Shown: piece by piece, positions 7,853 to 14,298 of the stretch
How the letters are laid out: the number at the start of each line of letters is the position of its first letter
Position numbering within the stretch: position 1 is the first letter of the stretch
Assembly (NCBI GenBank): GCA_934102055.1
Contig: CAKOSE010000025.1
Coordinates: forward strand, 1 to 14,393
Length of the DNA stretch: 14,393 nucleotides
From: an uncultured Bacilli bacterium
GTDB taxonomy: Bacteria > Bacillota_I > Bacilli_A > RF39 > UBA660
Reading direction: 5' to 3'
The notes under the pieces: model-generated
Databases searched by the model: none
Told to the model about the DNA's origin: nothing
The model's input: the letters and a program-made list of their open reading frames with translations, nothing else
Made by a program: the position numbers and the translations under genes

Positions 7853-9377
7853 AGTTTTTTATATCTTTTTTGGTAAATACAATATTGCTTATTCCATATA
7901 ATATTGCACCCCATATTAAGAGTACTATATTTGCGGTTTTTAAGGTATAGTATGATTCATATAGATAATAATTATCTGTTAATGTAAGTGGATTTATGAA
8001 TTGTGAGTAATCTAGGTATGGTAAGAATGTTAAGTTTAAGTATGGAAAACTTATTAAGACTAGTATCATGGTAACTATTCCGTATCCTAATTGTAAGAAG
8101 ATTGAAAGTCCTACACTTAGTGCAGTGTTTCTTGTTATTGTTGATAAGAAGAATGCTATTAGTCCTGAGAAAATAACTGGTATTAAAAGCATAAACATTT
8201 TTCCAATGCTTAGGAAGATATAGCTTGTTTCTTTTACTATGTTTTTATTTATTATTAAGTCTTTTATAAAGTAGTCTTTAAAGTTATATAAGATTCCATT
8301 TGTGATGAATGATGCTAGATATGTTATTAATGATAATCCTATTGTGAGAAGTACTATTGTTAGGAATTTTGAAAGAAGTATTTTCCATCTTTTGTTTGGT
8401 CTTATTACGAGTAATCTTATGGTTCCTTTTTGAAATTCTGATGCTACTATGGAACCTGATATTATTACTACTATTAAACTTAGAAATGCTACGTTATTAC
8501 TTACTATTTCATTTAGAGATGTTCTTGCTCCTTGTTTGTTATAATTTATGTTATGATTTATAGCATACCATGATTTTTTTATTTGTTTGTCTAGTTCATT
8601 ATTTTTGTCTTTTGTTATTTTTATATATTTTTCATATTTTATTTTGCTAGTTTGTTTACTATACTCTACTTTACTCATGGGAGTTTCTTTTTGATTATAG
8701 TAGTTTACTATATTTTTTGCTTCTTCTATTCTGAAATCATTTTCGTCTTTTATATTTAGATTGATCAGTTTTTGATAAACTTTTATTATATAATTATTGT
8801 TTTTATTTGTTTTATCTTGCTTTAAGACTTCTATTTCTTGTTTTAAGGATTTTGTATAGTCATTTTCTTTTATTTGGTTTTCTAAGTTTTTAATTATTTT
8901 TTGTTTTTGTTTTTGTAGTTCTAATAGGTCTTCTTCTCTTAGATTGTTTTTGTCTAGTATATCTAGGTTATATTCTTCTTCTACTGCATCATATTTTTGT
9001 ATTTTTGAATTTAACATATATGATATAAGTACTAGGTTCATTTTTTCTCTTGAGTAATCATCGTATAGATTTGTCCTAAATTCTGTTGGTTTTTGTTTTA
9101 TATCTTGATTTAGATATTTATTTATTATATCTATCATTACTTTGTTTAAATCGTTTGTTAATTTATCTTCTTCTTTTGATGGTTTTTCTATTAGATTATC
9201 TTGATAGGCTTTTAGGTCTTCTTTTGTATAAATTGTACTTTGTTCTTCTTGATTAAAGACTTTAAATAGAATTGGGATTCCTATTGCTAGGACTAATAGA
9301 ATTATTAAGCATATTTTGAAACTTAGTTTTTTTGTTTGTTTTATTACTTCTGCTTTTGTTAGATTTAGTATTTTCAT
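7851..9377 (-). CDS. ABC-2 type transporter permease with large extracytoplasmic domain
   Basis: Membrane subunit of an exporter paired with the ATPase encoded just upstream; the substrate is unknown. It has 508 residues from ATG 9377. Six membrane segments are predicted: about 19-39, then about 295-312, 335-357, 385-409, 417-443 and 481-501. Residues 40-290 form a large Lys/Glu-rich, coiled-coil-like loop expected outside the membrane. SEFQKGTIRLLVIRP (about 313-327), after the second segment, is typical of ABC-2 permeases. An in-frame GTG lies three codons earlier (9386), but AGGTG is six bases before the ATG and would overlap the GTG, so I prefer the ATG. That ribosome-binding site overlaps the stop codon of the ATPase gene, suggesting coupled translation. 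The layout recalls NatB-like permeases; the substrate cannot be read from sequence. Confidence 0.9.
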   Translation of the reverse strand: MKILNLTKAEVIKQTKKLSFKICLIILLVLAIGIPILFKVFNQEEQSTIYTKEDLKAYQDNLIEKPSKEEDKLTNDLNKVMIDIINKYLNQDIKQKPTEFRTNLYDDYSREKMNLVLISYMLNSKIQKYDAVEEEYNLDILDKNNLREEDLLELQKQKQKIIKNLENQIKENDYTKSLKQEIEVLKQDKTNKNNNYIIKVYQKLINLNIKDENDFRIEEAKNIVNYYNQKETPMSKVEYSKQTSKIKYEKYIKITKDKNNELDKQIKKSWYAINHNINYNKQGARTSLNEIVSNNVAFLSLIVVIISGSIVASEFQKGTIRLLVIRPNKRWKILLSKFLTIVLLTIGLSLITYLASFITNGILYNFKDYFIKDLIINKNIVKETSYIFLSIGKMFMLLIPVIFSGLIAFFLSTITRNTALSVGLSIFLQLGYGIVTMILVLISFPYLNLTFLPYLDYSQFINPLTLTDNYYLYESYYTLKTANIVLLIWGAILYGISNIVFTKKDIKN

Positions 9378-9386
9378 CTTAAGCAC

Positions 9387-10304
9387 CTACCTTATTTGTC
9401 CTTTTGTTCCTTGTGTTTTTTCTATGAATTCTTCTTCAAGGGTTTTTTCTTTTTGTTTTATTTCATATACGTTTATATTGTTTTCTACTAGGAGTTTGTT
9501 TACTTTTGGAATTTCTTCTTTTGGAAGTTCTAGTTTTAGTTTTTGATTTTCTATTTCTGATACATAGCCATTTTTATTTAAATAGTCGTTGGCTTCGTTT
9601 GTTTGCTTTACTTCTAGGGTTATGGTTAGTTTTTCTTCTTTTTGTTTTTTATTTAGATCTTTTATTTCTACTAGGGAACCATTATCTATTATTGCTATTC
9701 TGTCACAGATTAGTTCTATTTCACTTAGAATATGACTTGATATTAGTACTGCTATATTATCTTCTTTTGATATTTTTTTTAGGAGTTCTCTTAGTTCTTT
9801 TATTCCTAATGGATCTAGACCATTTGTTGGTTCATCTAGTATTAATAGTTTTGGTTTTGATATTAATGCTTGGGCAAGACCTAGTCTTTGTCTCATTCCT
9901 AGGGAATAGGTTTTTACTTTATTATTTATTCTGTTTTCTAGTTTGACTGTTTTTATTATTTGATTTATATAGTTTTCATCATTTATATTACTTATGCTTG
10001 CATATATTTTTAAGTTGTTTTTTCCTGATAAATAGTCATACATTTCTGGATTTTCTATTATTGCTCCGATTTTACTCATTGCTTTTTCAAAATCTTTTTC
10101 TAGACTATATCCTCCGATAGTTACTTGTCCTTTGTCTTGTTTATAAAGTCCTAGTATTGTTTTTATTAAGGTTGTTTTTCCTGCTCCATTAGGTCCTACA
10201 AAGCCGAATATTTCTCCTTCTTTTATTTCAAATGTGATGTCATTAAGTATTTGTTTTTTTCCTAGTTTTTTTGATATGTTTTTAATTTCTAAAATGTTAT
10301 TCAT
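9387..10304 (-). CDS. ABC transporter ATP-binding protein (NatA/BcrA-like)
   Basis: Cytoplasmic ATPase that powers the adjacent ABC-2 permease. It has 305 residues from ATG 10304. Walker A is GPNGAGKTT (37-45), the signature YSLGMRQRL (133-141), Walker B LLILDEP (153-159) and the switch His in SSHILSE (H191). All are intact. A C-terminal tail of about 85 residues after the core fits drug, sodium or bacteriocin exporters of the Nat/Bcr type. The frame is open to an ATG at 10367, but that codon coincides with the predicted transcription start and lacks a ribosome-binding site. ATG 10304 has AAGAGGTGA six bases or so upstream and fits the family N-terminus, so I chose it. The stop codon TAG lies inside the ribosome-binding region of the permease. 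Confidence 0.93.
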   Translation of the reverse strand: MNNILEIKNISKKLGKKQILNDITFEIKEGEIFGFVGPNGAGKTTLIKTILGLYKQDKGQVTIGGYSLEKDFEKAMSKIGAIIENPEMYDYLSGKNNLKIYASISNINDENYINQIIKTVKLENRINNKVKTYSLGMRQRLGLAQALISKPKLLILDEPTNGLDPLGIKELRELLKKISKEDNIAVLISSHILSEIELICDRIAIIDNGSLVEIKDLNKKQKEEKLTITLEVKQTNEANDYLNKNGYVSEIENQKLKLELPKEEIPKVNKLLVENNINVYEIKQKEKTLEEEFIEKTQGTKGQIR

Positions 10305-10371
10305 GGATTCACCTCTTAATAAAATTAGTAATATTTGTTGTTTATTTACTATTTTCCTTTCTTTCATGTCT

Positions 10372-10400
10372 AATATACATCATCATAGAATATGTGTCAA
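10372..10400 (-). promoter_or_regulatory. Sigma-A promoter of the ABC transporter operon
   Basis: On the minus strand a consensus TTGACA (10400-10395) and TATATT (10377-10372) are 17 bp apart. The predicted start is near 10365, giving a leader of about 60 nt before ATG 10304. This separates the exporter from the rnhB unit. Confidence 0.75.
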
Positions 10401-10415
10401 ATGAATGAATTAGAA

Positions 10416-10447
10416 TTTGATAGTAATAAAAAATATAAACTATCAAA
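10416..10447. repeat. 9-bp perfect inverted repeat between rnhB and the ABC promoter
   Basis: On the minus strand TTTGATAGT (10447-10439) and ACTATCAAA (10424-10416) pair perfectly across a 14-nt AT-rich loop. It lies about 44 nt after the rnhB stop and just upstream of the -35 box of the ABC promoter. There is no T-run directly after it, so it is a weak terminator candidate for rbgA-rnhB. It could equally be a regulator-binding site for the exporter. Confidence 0.45.
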
Positions 10448-10490
10448 GTTCGTATATAAGAAATTTAATGTTTATATTTAATTAATGTGT

Positions 10491-11216
10491 TTATTTGTTA
10501 AAGTTCATGTTTTTTATAGGTGCATAAGTTTTTCTGTGTTCTTTTATAATTCCATATGTTTCTATGGCTTTTATGTGATCTTTTGTAGGATAACCTTTGT
10601 TACTTTTAAAGTTATAAAAGGGGTATTTTTCGTCTAAATCATACATCATTTTATCTCTTGTTACTTTTGCTATTACGGAAGATGCTGCGATTGTTATGCT
10701 TTTTATATCTCCTTTTATTATTGGTTCTAGTGGTAAATCTATATCAAGTTTCATTGCATCTGTTAAGACTATTTCTGGTTGTGGTTTTAAATTTTTTATT
10801 GCTTCTTTCATTGCAAGTTTTGTTGCTTCATATATATTTATTTCATCTATTATTTTATTATCTATTATCCCTATTCCAATGGAAATGGCATCTTTTTTTA
10901 TAATATCATAGTAATAATCTCTTTTTTTCTCAGATAATTTTTTGGAATCAGTTAAGCCCTTTAGTTCATAGTTTTTTGGAAGAATTACTGCTGCTGCTAC
11001 TACTGGCCCTACTAATGGCCCTCTTCCTACTTCATCGACTCCTGCTATTAAGGTATAATTTTTATTATAATATTTTTTTTCGTAACGATGATTATCTAAA
11101 GAGCATAAGTATAAGTCTATTTCTTTATATAATTTTTTGTCTTCTTTGTTTTTACTATCTTTTAATGTTTCTAGTTTTTGTTCTAATTCTTCTTTTGTAT
11201 AACTGTCAAATTTCAT
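10491..11216 (-). CDS. rnhB: Ribonuclease HII
   Basis: Cleaves the RNA strand of RNA-DNA hybrids and starts ribonucleotide excision at single embedded ribonucleotides. It has 241 residues from ATG 11216. Catalytic carboxylates are visible: AGVDEVGRGPLVGP (D61, E62), VLTDAMKL (D153) and VTRDK (D188). An N-terminal segment of about 50 residues (KEELEQKL...) matches the extension of Bacillus-type RnhB. A second ATG two codons upstream (11222) is possible, but AGGA is only about three bases before it and about nine before 11216. The start overlaps the last codons of rbgA, so the two are translationally coupled. The rbgA-rnhB order (ylqF-rnhB) is conserved in Bacillota. Confidence 0.95.
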   Translation of the reverse strand: MKFDSYTKEELEQKLETLKDSKNKEDKKLYKEIDLYLCSLDNHRYEKKYYNKNYTLIAGVDEVGRGPLVGPVVAAAVILPKNYELKGLTDSKKLSEKKRDYYYDIIKKDAISIGIGIIDNKIIDEINIYEATKLAMKEAIKNLKPQPEIVLTDAMKLDIDLPLEPIIKGDIKSITIAASSVIAKVTRDKMMYDLDEKYPFYNFKSNKGYPTKDHIKAIETYGIIKEHRKTYAPIKNMNFNK

Positions 11217-12132
11217 AATCATTTATCCTATCAAAAGTAATTCCTTTTATTTTCCCTTGTTTTATATCATTTATTATTAAATCTGTTACTCTTTCATCAT
11301 CTATTACGCCGCCTTTTCCTATGAAACCTCTTCTTTTGCCTATTGCCTCATATACTTCATAAAAATCTGATACATCTGTTACACCATAATTTTTTTCTAA
11401 AAGTTCTCTATAGTTTTCATACATAAATTTAATTATATAGAAAGCTATTTCTTCTTTTTCTAGTATTTCTTCTTTTATAGCAGTAGTGCTTGCTAGGTTG
11501 AATGCTTCTTTTTCTTGTTCTAACTTTGGCCAAAGGATTCCAGGCGAATCTAAAAGTTCTATATTTTTACCAATTCTTATCCAGCTTAAGTTTTTTGTGA
11601 CTCCTGGTTTGTTACCTGTTACTGCGATCTTCTTTCCTACTATTTTATTTATAAATGTACTTTTGCCTGCATTTGGAACTCCTATTACAAGAGCTCTTAT
11701 TTTGTCTTTATTTATTCCTTTATCTTTTGCTTTATCTAATTTATCTTGTAATATCTTAGTACTTAAATCTAATAAGATGTTTTTGTCTATTTCTTTTGTT
11801 AAGTCATATGTTATGCAATGAAGCCCTTGTTCCTTATATTTTTCGATGAATTTATTTGTTTCTTTTTTATCACATAAATCATATTTAGTGAATATTAATA
11901 CTCTTGGTTTATTGCCTATAAGTTCTTCAAGATCATTTATTCTTGAACTGTATGGTATTCTTGAATCTATTACTTCATATATTATATCTATTAGCTTTAT
12001 ATTTTCTTTTATTAATCTTTTTGTTTTTGCCATATGTCCTGGATACCAGTTAATATTTGATTTACTATTTTCTTCTTTATTTTCATTTTTTGCTTTTTCT
12101 TGTCTAATTTTTCTTTTTTGATACATATCCAT
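11206..12132 (-). CDS. rbgA: Ribosome biogenesis GTPase RbgA (YlqF)
   Basis: Circularly permuted GTPase required for late assembly of the 50S subunit. It has 308 residues. Motifs come in permuted order: G4 TKYD (82-85), G1 GVPNAGKST (151-159), G2 around PGVTK (176-180) and G3 DSPG (195-198). The family N-terminus INWYPGHMAK is preceded here by about 26 Lys/Glu/Asn-rich residues; Bacillus RbgA starts almost directly at the WxPGHM motif. The start is supported by AAGGAAGTGA, one base from consensus, six bases before ATG 12132. No promoter or terminator is seen in the 32-bp gap from the phosphoesterase gene, so rbgA is probably read from upstream. Its ribosome-binding site and first codons lie in the 40-bp direct repeat that recurs at 14259-14298. 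The stop codon is TGA. Confidence 0.96.
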   Translation of the reverse strand: MDMYQKRKIRQEKAKNENKEENSKSNINWYPGHMAKTKRLIKENIKLIDIIYEVIDSRIPYSSRINDLEELIGNKPRVLIFTKYDLCDKKETNKFIEKYKEQGLHCITYDLTKEIDKNILLDLSTKILQDKLDKAKDKGINKDKIRALVIGVPNAGKSTFINKIVGKKIAVTGNKPGVTKNLSWIRIGKNIELLDSPGILWPKLEQEKEAFNLASTTAIKEEILEKEEIAFYIIKFMYENYRELLEKNYGVTDVSDFYEVYEAIGKRRGFIGKGGVIDDERVTDLIINDIKQGKIKGITFDRINDYEI

Positions 12133-12146
12133 TATTTATCACTTCC
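12107..12146 (-). repeat. 40-bp direct repeat, inner copy (start of intact rbgA)
   Basis: The 40 bases match 14259-14298 in the same orientation with one mismatch (12123 against 14275; Tyr4 against His4 when translated). On the minus strand the repeat begins GGAAGTGATAAATAATGG. It covers the ribosome-binding site, start codon and first eight codons of rbgA. The two copies are offset by 2152 bp and enclose the nuclease and phosphoesterase genes. Confidence 0.85.
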
Positions 12147-12164
12147 TTTTTTATAATTTGTCTT

Positions 12165-13010
12165 TTATTTATTGTATAATGTTATAACTACTAATTCTGG
12201 TCTGTTATTTATTCTAAATGGTATAATACTATTTCCAATTCCTCTGCTCACTACCATAGTAGTCTTATTTTTTTCAATTACTCCACTTGTATATTTAGGG
12301 AAAAAGCCTTGATTAGGCGCAACAATACCACCTATAAATGGAATTCTTATTTGTCCACCATGAGCGTGTCCAGTTAATATTAAATCTATTTTCTTTTCGA
12401 CATAGGTATCAAATAATTCTGGTCTATGGGATAATAATATATTATATTTATCTCCATTATATTTTGTATTATCTAATTCCACTTTTACTATTTCAGAATC
12501 TGATATAAAACTTTCGTGAGCCATTCTTGGATCATCTATACCTATTAAATTTATTGACGATTCATTTATTTTTAATTCTTCTTTTTTATTTTCTAAAATA
12601 ACAACTTTATTTTCGGCTAATTGTTCTTTAATTTTTGTGTAACTCTTAACACTTGCTTCATGATTACCAGAAACATAGTAAATTGGAGCAACAGTATTTA
12701 TTTTCTTAATAAAATTTATAGCAACTTCTACATTCGTTTTACTAGAATCAATAAAATCTCCTGTTAAAACAATAATATTAGGCTTTTGTTTTTCGATTTC
12801 TTTTATTAAATCATTAGTTAGAGTATTAGATTGATTATTATGAAAATCTGATATTTGCACTATTTTATAATTATTAAAATCAACAGGTATATTATTATTA
12901 ACTATTTTATAATTACTTACTTGTAATTTTGTGTTTTCATAGTGTAAATACAATCCACATAAAACTATTGAAATCGTAATAAAAATCATAATTATAACTT
13001 TCCTTTTCAT
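12165..13010 (-). CDS. Membrane-anchored metallophosphoesterase, YkuE/YaeI type
   Basis: Calcineurin-like phosphoesterase; 281 residues from ATG 13010. A perfect AGGAGG six bases upstream fixes this start over ATGs further up (to 13049), which lie inside the nuclease gene. Residues 5-22 are a hydrophobic N-terminal anchor without a convincing lipobox, so the enzyme should sit on the outer face of the membrane. All metal-binding motifs are present: SDFH (D55, H57), GDFID (D85, D88), GNHE (115-118), LLSHRPE (H195) and GHAHGGQ (214-220). Family members in other bacteria act on lipid-linked or nucleotide phosphates; the substrate here is not known. It starts 22 nt after the nuclease stop. Leucines are mostly TTA, unlike polC and topA. 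Confidence 0.92.
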   Translation of the reverse strand: MKRKVIIMIFITISIVLCGLYLHYENTKLQVSNYKIVNNNIPVDFNNYKIVQISDFHNNQSNTLTNDLIKEIEKQKPNIIVLTGDFIDSSKTNVEVAINFIKKINTVAPIYYVSGNHEASVKSYTKIKEQLAENKVVILENKKEELKINESSINLIGIDDPRMAHESFISDSEIVKVELDNTKYNGDKYNILLSHRPELFDTYVEKKIDLILTGHAHGGQIRIPFIGGIVAPNQGFFPKYTSGVIEKNKTTMVVSRGIGNSIIPFRINNRPELVVITLYNK

Positions 13011-13032
13011 AACCAACCTCCTCATCATATTA

Positions 13033-14043
13033 CTATTCATTTGTTTCATCTATATCTAAATATAAGTTTATTTCTTCTTCTGTTGGTAATTTATCCATTA
13101 ATTCTTTTGGTAGTTGTTCTTTCAATTCATAAGTTGAAACCCCTATAGGAACATTGGTAGATTTCAAAGACCAATCTACCGTTAGCCTATTCTTCCCTCT
13201 ACATAATAATAAACCAATCGTAGGTGCATCACATTCTTTTTTTATTGTTTCATTAACTGCTGTTACATAAAATCCTAATTGTCCTATATATTCTGGTTTA
13301 AATTCGCTTGCTTTTAATTCAACAACTACATAACATCTAAGTTCCAAATGATAAAATAGCAAATCAATATAAAAATCTTGATTATCAACTGAAATTTTGT
13401 ATTGATTTCCGACAAAACTAAAGCCTTTTCCTAATTCTAGCAATACATTTCTTATTTTATTTATTAAAGCTGTTTCCAATTCTTTTTCCTTATATTCTTC
13501 TTTTAATGTAATAAAATCAAAAATATATGGATCTTTTATGGTATTATTCACTAAATCACTATCTTTTGGAGGTAACATTGCATTAAAATTATTGTTACTA
13601 TTTCCTATTTTTTTATGAAATTCTGTTTCAATTTGAATAGAAAGTACATTTCTACTCCATCCATTTTTAATAGTGTTTTCAGCATATATTTTCCTAATAT
13701 CCTTATCTTTAATTTTTTCAATTAGTAATAAATTATGTCCCCAAGGTAATTTGGCAACAAGCTGTTGCCATTTTTCATCATCAGCATATTCTTCATAGAA
13801 TAATCTCATTGACCTTATATTTCTTTCAGAAAAGCCTTTTATATTAGGAAAAGTTAATTTGAGTTCTGTTGACACTTGCTTCGTAAAATTATTTCCATAT
13901 TGTTTGTTTTCTGAAACGATTTTTCCTAATTTAAAATACAACATAATTAAATTACTATTAACTTCTTGCATAGTTTTAATTTGCGTATTTATAATTTCTT
14001 CTTTAATATTACTAATAATATCTTTAAAATTTTTATCTAGCAT
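13033..14043 (-). CDS. DUF1016 / YhcG-type PD-(D/E)XK nuclease
   Basis: 336 residues with two parts: an N-terminal DUF1016 helical region (about 10-165), including FSERNIRSMRLFYEEYAD and LPWGHNLLLIEK, and a C-terminal PD-(D/E)XK domain. Likely catalytic residues are intact: D227 in FYIDLLFYH, E242 and K244 in VVVELKASEF, and Q255 in YIGQLGFYV. It is probably a cytoplasmic DNA nuclease. Members of this family are widespread, often horizontally transferred and frequently found near restriction-modification or other accessory genes; the cellular role is poorly known. No methylase, specificity or helicase gene is nearby, so this is an orphan copy. AAGGATGTGA precedes the ATG. I found no convincing promoter in the 151 bp upstream. 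It is the first intact gene of a likely nuclease-phosphoesterase-rbgA-rnhB transcript. Confidence 0.92.
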   Translation of the reverse strand: MLDKNFKDIISNIKEEIINTQIKTMQEVNSNLIMLYFKLGKIVSENKQYGNNFTKQVSTELKLTFPNIKGFSERNIRSMRLFYEEYADDEKWQQLVAKLPWGHNLLLIEKIKDKDIRKIYAENTIKNGWSRNVLSIQIETEFHKKIGNSNNNFNAMLPPKDSDLVNNTIKDPYIFDFITLKEEYKEKELETALINKIRNVLLELGKGFSFVGNQYKISVDNQDFYIDLLFYHLELRCYVVVELKASEFKPEYIGQLGFYVTAVNETIKKECDAPTIGLLLCRGKNRLTVDWSLKSTNVPIGVSTYELKEQLPKELMDKLPTEEEINLYLDIDETNE

Positions 14044-14063
14044 AATTCACATCCTTTCCATTG

Positions 14064-14077
14064 TTTTTCATAACTCC
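14064..14077 (-). repeat. 14-bp direct repeat, copy next to the nuclease gene
   Basis: GGAGTTATGAAAAA on the minus strand, identical to 14177-14190, with the copies offset by 113 bp. It lies just upstream of the ribosome-binding site of the nuclease gene. It may mark a junction within the inserted segment, but a 14-bp AT-rich match could be chance. Confidence 0.4.
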
Positions 14078-14176
14078 TGCACATTTATTTTTTTTAACAT
14101 TTTTCAAGTAAAAATATATTTAAAATGTAAAAAGAGATTTTATTTTTTTCCTTTATTTTCAAGGGGTTAATAGTAT

Positions 14177-14190
14177 TTTTTCATAACTCC
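14177..14190 (-). repeat. 14-bp direct repeat, copy at the end of the rbgA fragment
   Basis: GGAGTTATGAAAAA on the minus strand, identical to 14064-14077. It lies a few bases beyond the point where similarity to rbgA stops. The 99 bp between the two copies are AT-rich and hold no gene or clear promoter. Confidence 0.4.
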
Positions 14191-14194
14191 CCAC

Positions 14195-14284
14195 TTACCA
14201 GTTGATACTCGTAGATGGTAAACTTTTTGTATCCTCGTTCATTTTTTTATTCTTTCGCATTTTTCTTTTTTGATGCATATCCAT
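14195..14284 (-). pseudogene. Truncated 5' copy of rbgA (29 codons)
   Basis: On the minus strand ATG 14284 opens a 29-codon frame ending in TAA. Its product starts MDMHQKRKMR and ends SINW. The intact RbgA starts MDMYQKRKIR and has NINW at the same residues. The two align over all 29 positions without a gap, with 15 identities. The next codon is TAA here and TAT (Tyr30) in rbgA; beyond it only scattered similarity to the YPGHMAK codons remains. The ribosome-binding site and first eight codons are nearly identical in DNA, while codons 9-26 have diverged and use more G/C-rich codons (CGA, AAG, GAG, ACG). This is the start of a second or former rbgA, cut off before any GTPase motif. The peptide is unlikely to be functional. 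Confidence 0.75.
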
Positions 14285-14298
14285 TATTTATCACTTCC
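14259..14298 (-). repeat. 40-bp direct repeat, outer copy
   Basis: Same orientation as 12107-12146, 39 of 40 bases identical. It spans the end of the upstream small ORF, the ribosome-binding site and the first eight codons of the truncated rbgA copy. Recombination between the two copies would delete 2152 bp and join the upstream small ORF directly to intact rbgA with a TAATG stop-start overlap. Confidence 0.85.

Noticed and set aside
9506..9946. 146-codon plus-strand ORF, extremely Leu/Phe/Val-rich
   Set aside because: It is the mirror of the ABC ATPase gene in T-rich DNA. The hydrophobicity comes from the antisense of Lys/Glu codons, and the ATPase motifs on the other strand are intact.
11206..11208. 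TGA read as tryptophan (mycoplasma code)
   Set aside because: RbgA reaches its expected C-terminus at this TGA, and tryptophans in the window's proteins that I checked are TGG.
13033..14043. Part of a restriction-modification system
   Set aside because: No methyltransferase, specificity subunit or helicase is encoded within the window, and the next genes are a phosphoesterase and rbgA.
14078..14176. Promoter or hairpin element ahead of the nuclease gene
   Set aside because: TTGAAA-like boxes are present, but the matching -10 boxes are only about 14 bp away. The ACATTTT/AAAATGT inverted repeat has a short AT stem and an 18-nt loop. Neither is convincing at this AT content.
12107..14298. Classical insertion sequence or integrative element
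   Set aside because: No transposase or integrase gene and no terminal inverted repeats were seen. The flanking repeats consist of host gene-start sequence, and 40 bp is long for a target-site duplication. Recombination between rbgA alleles fits better.
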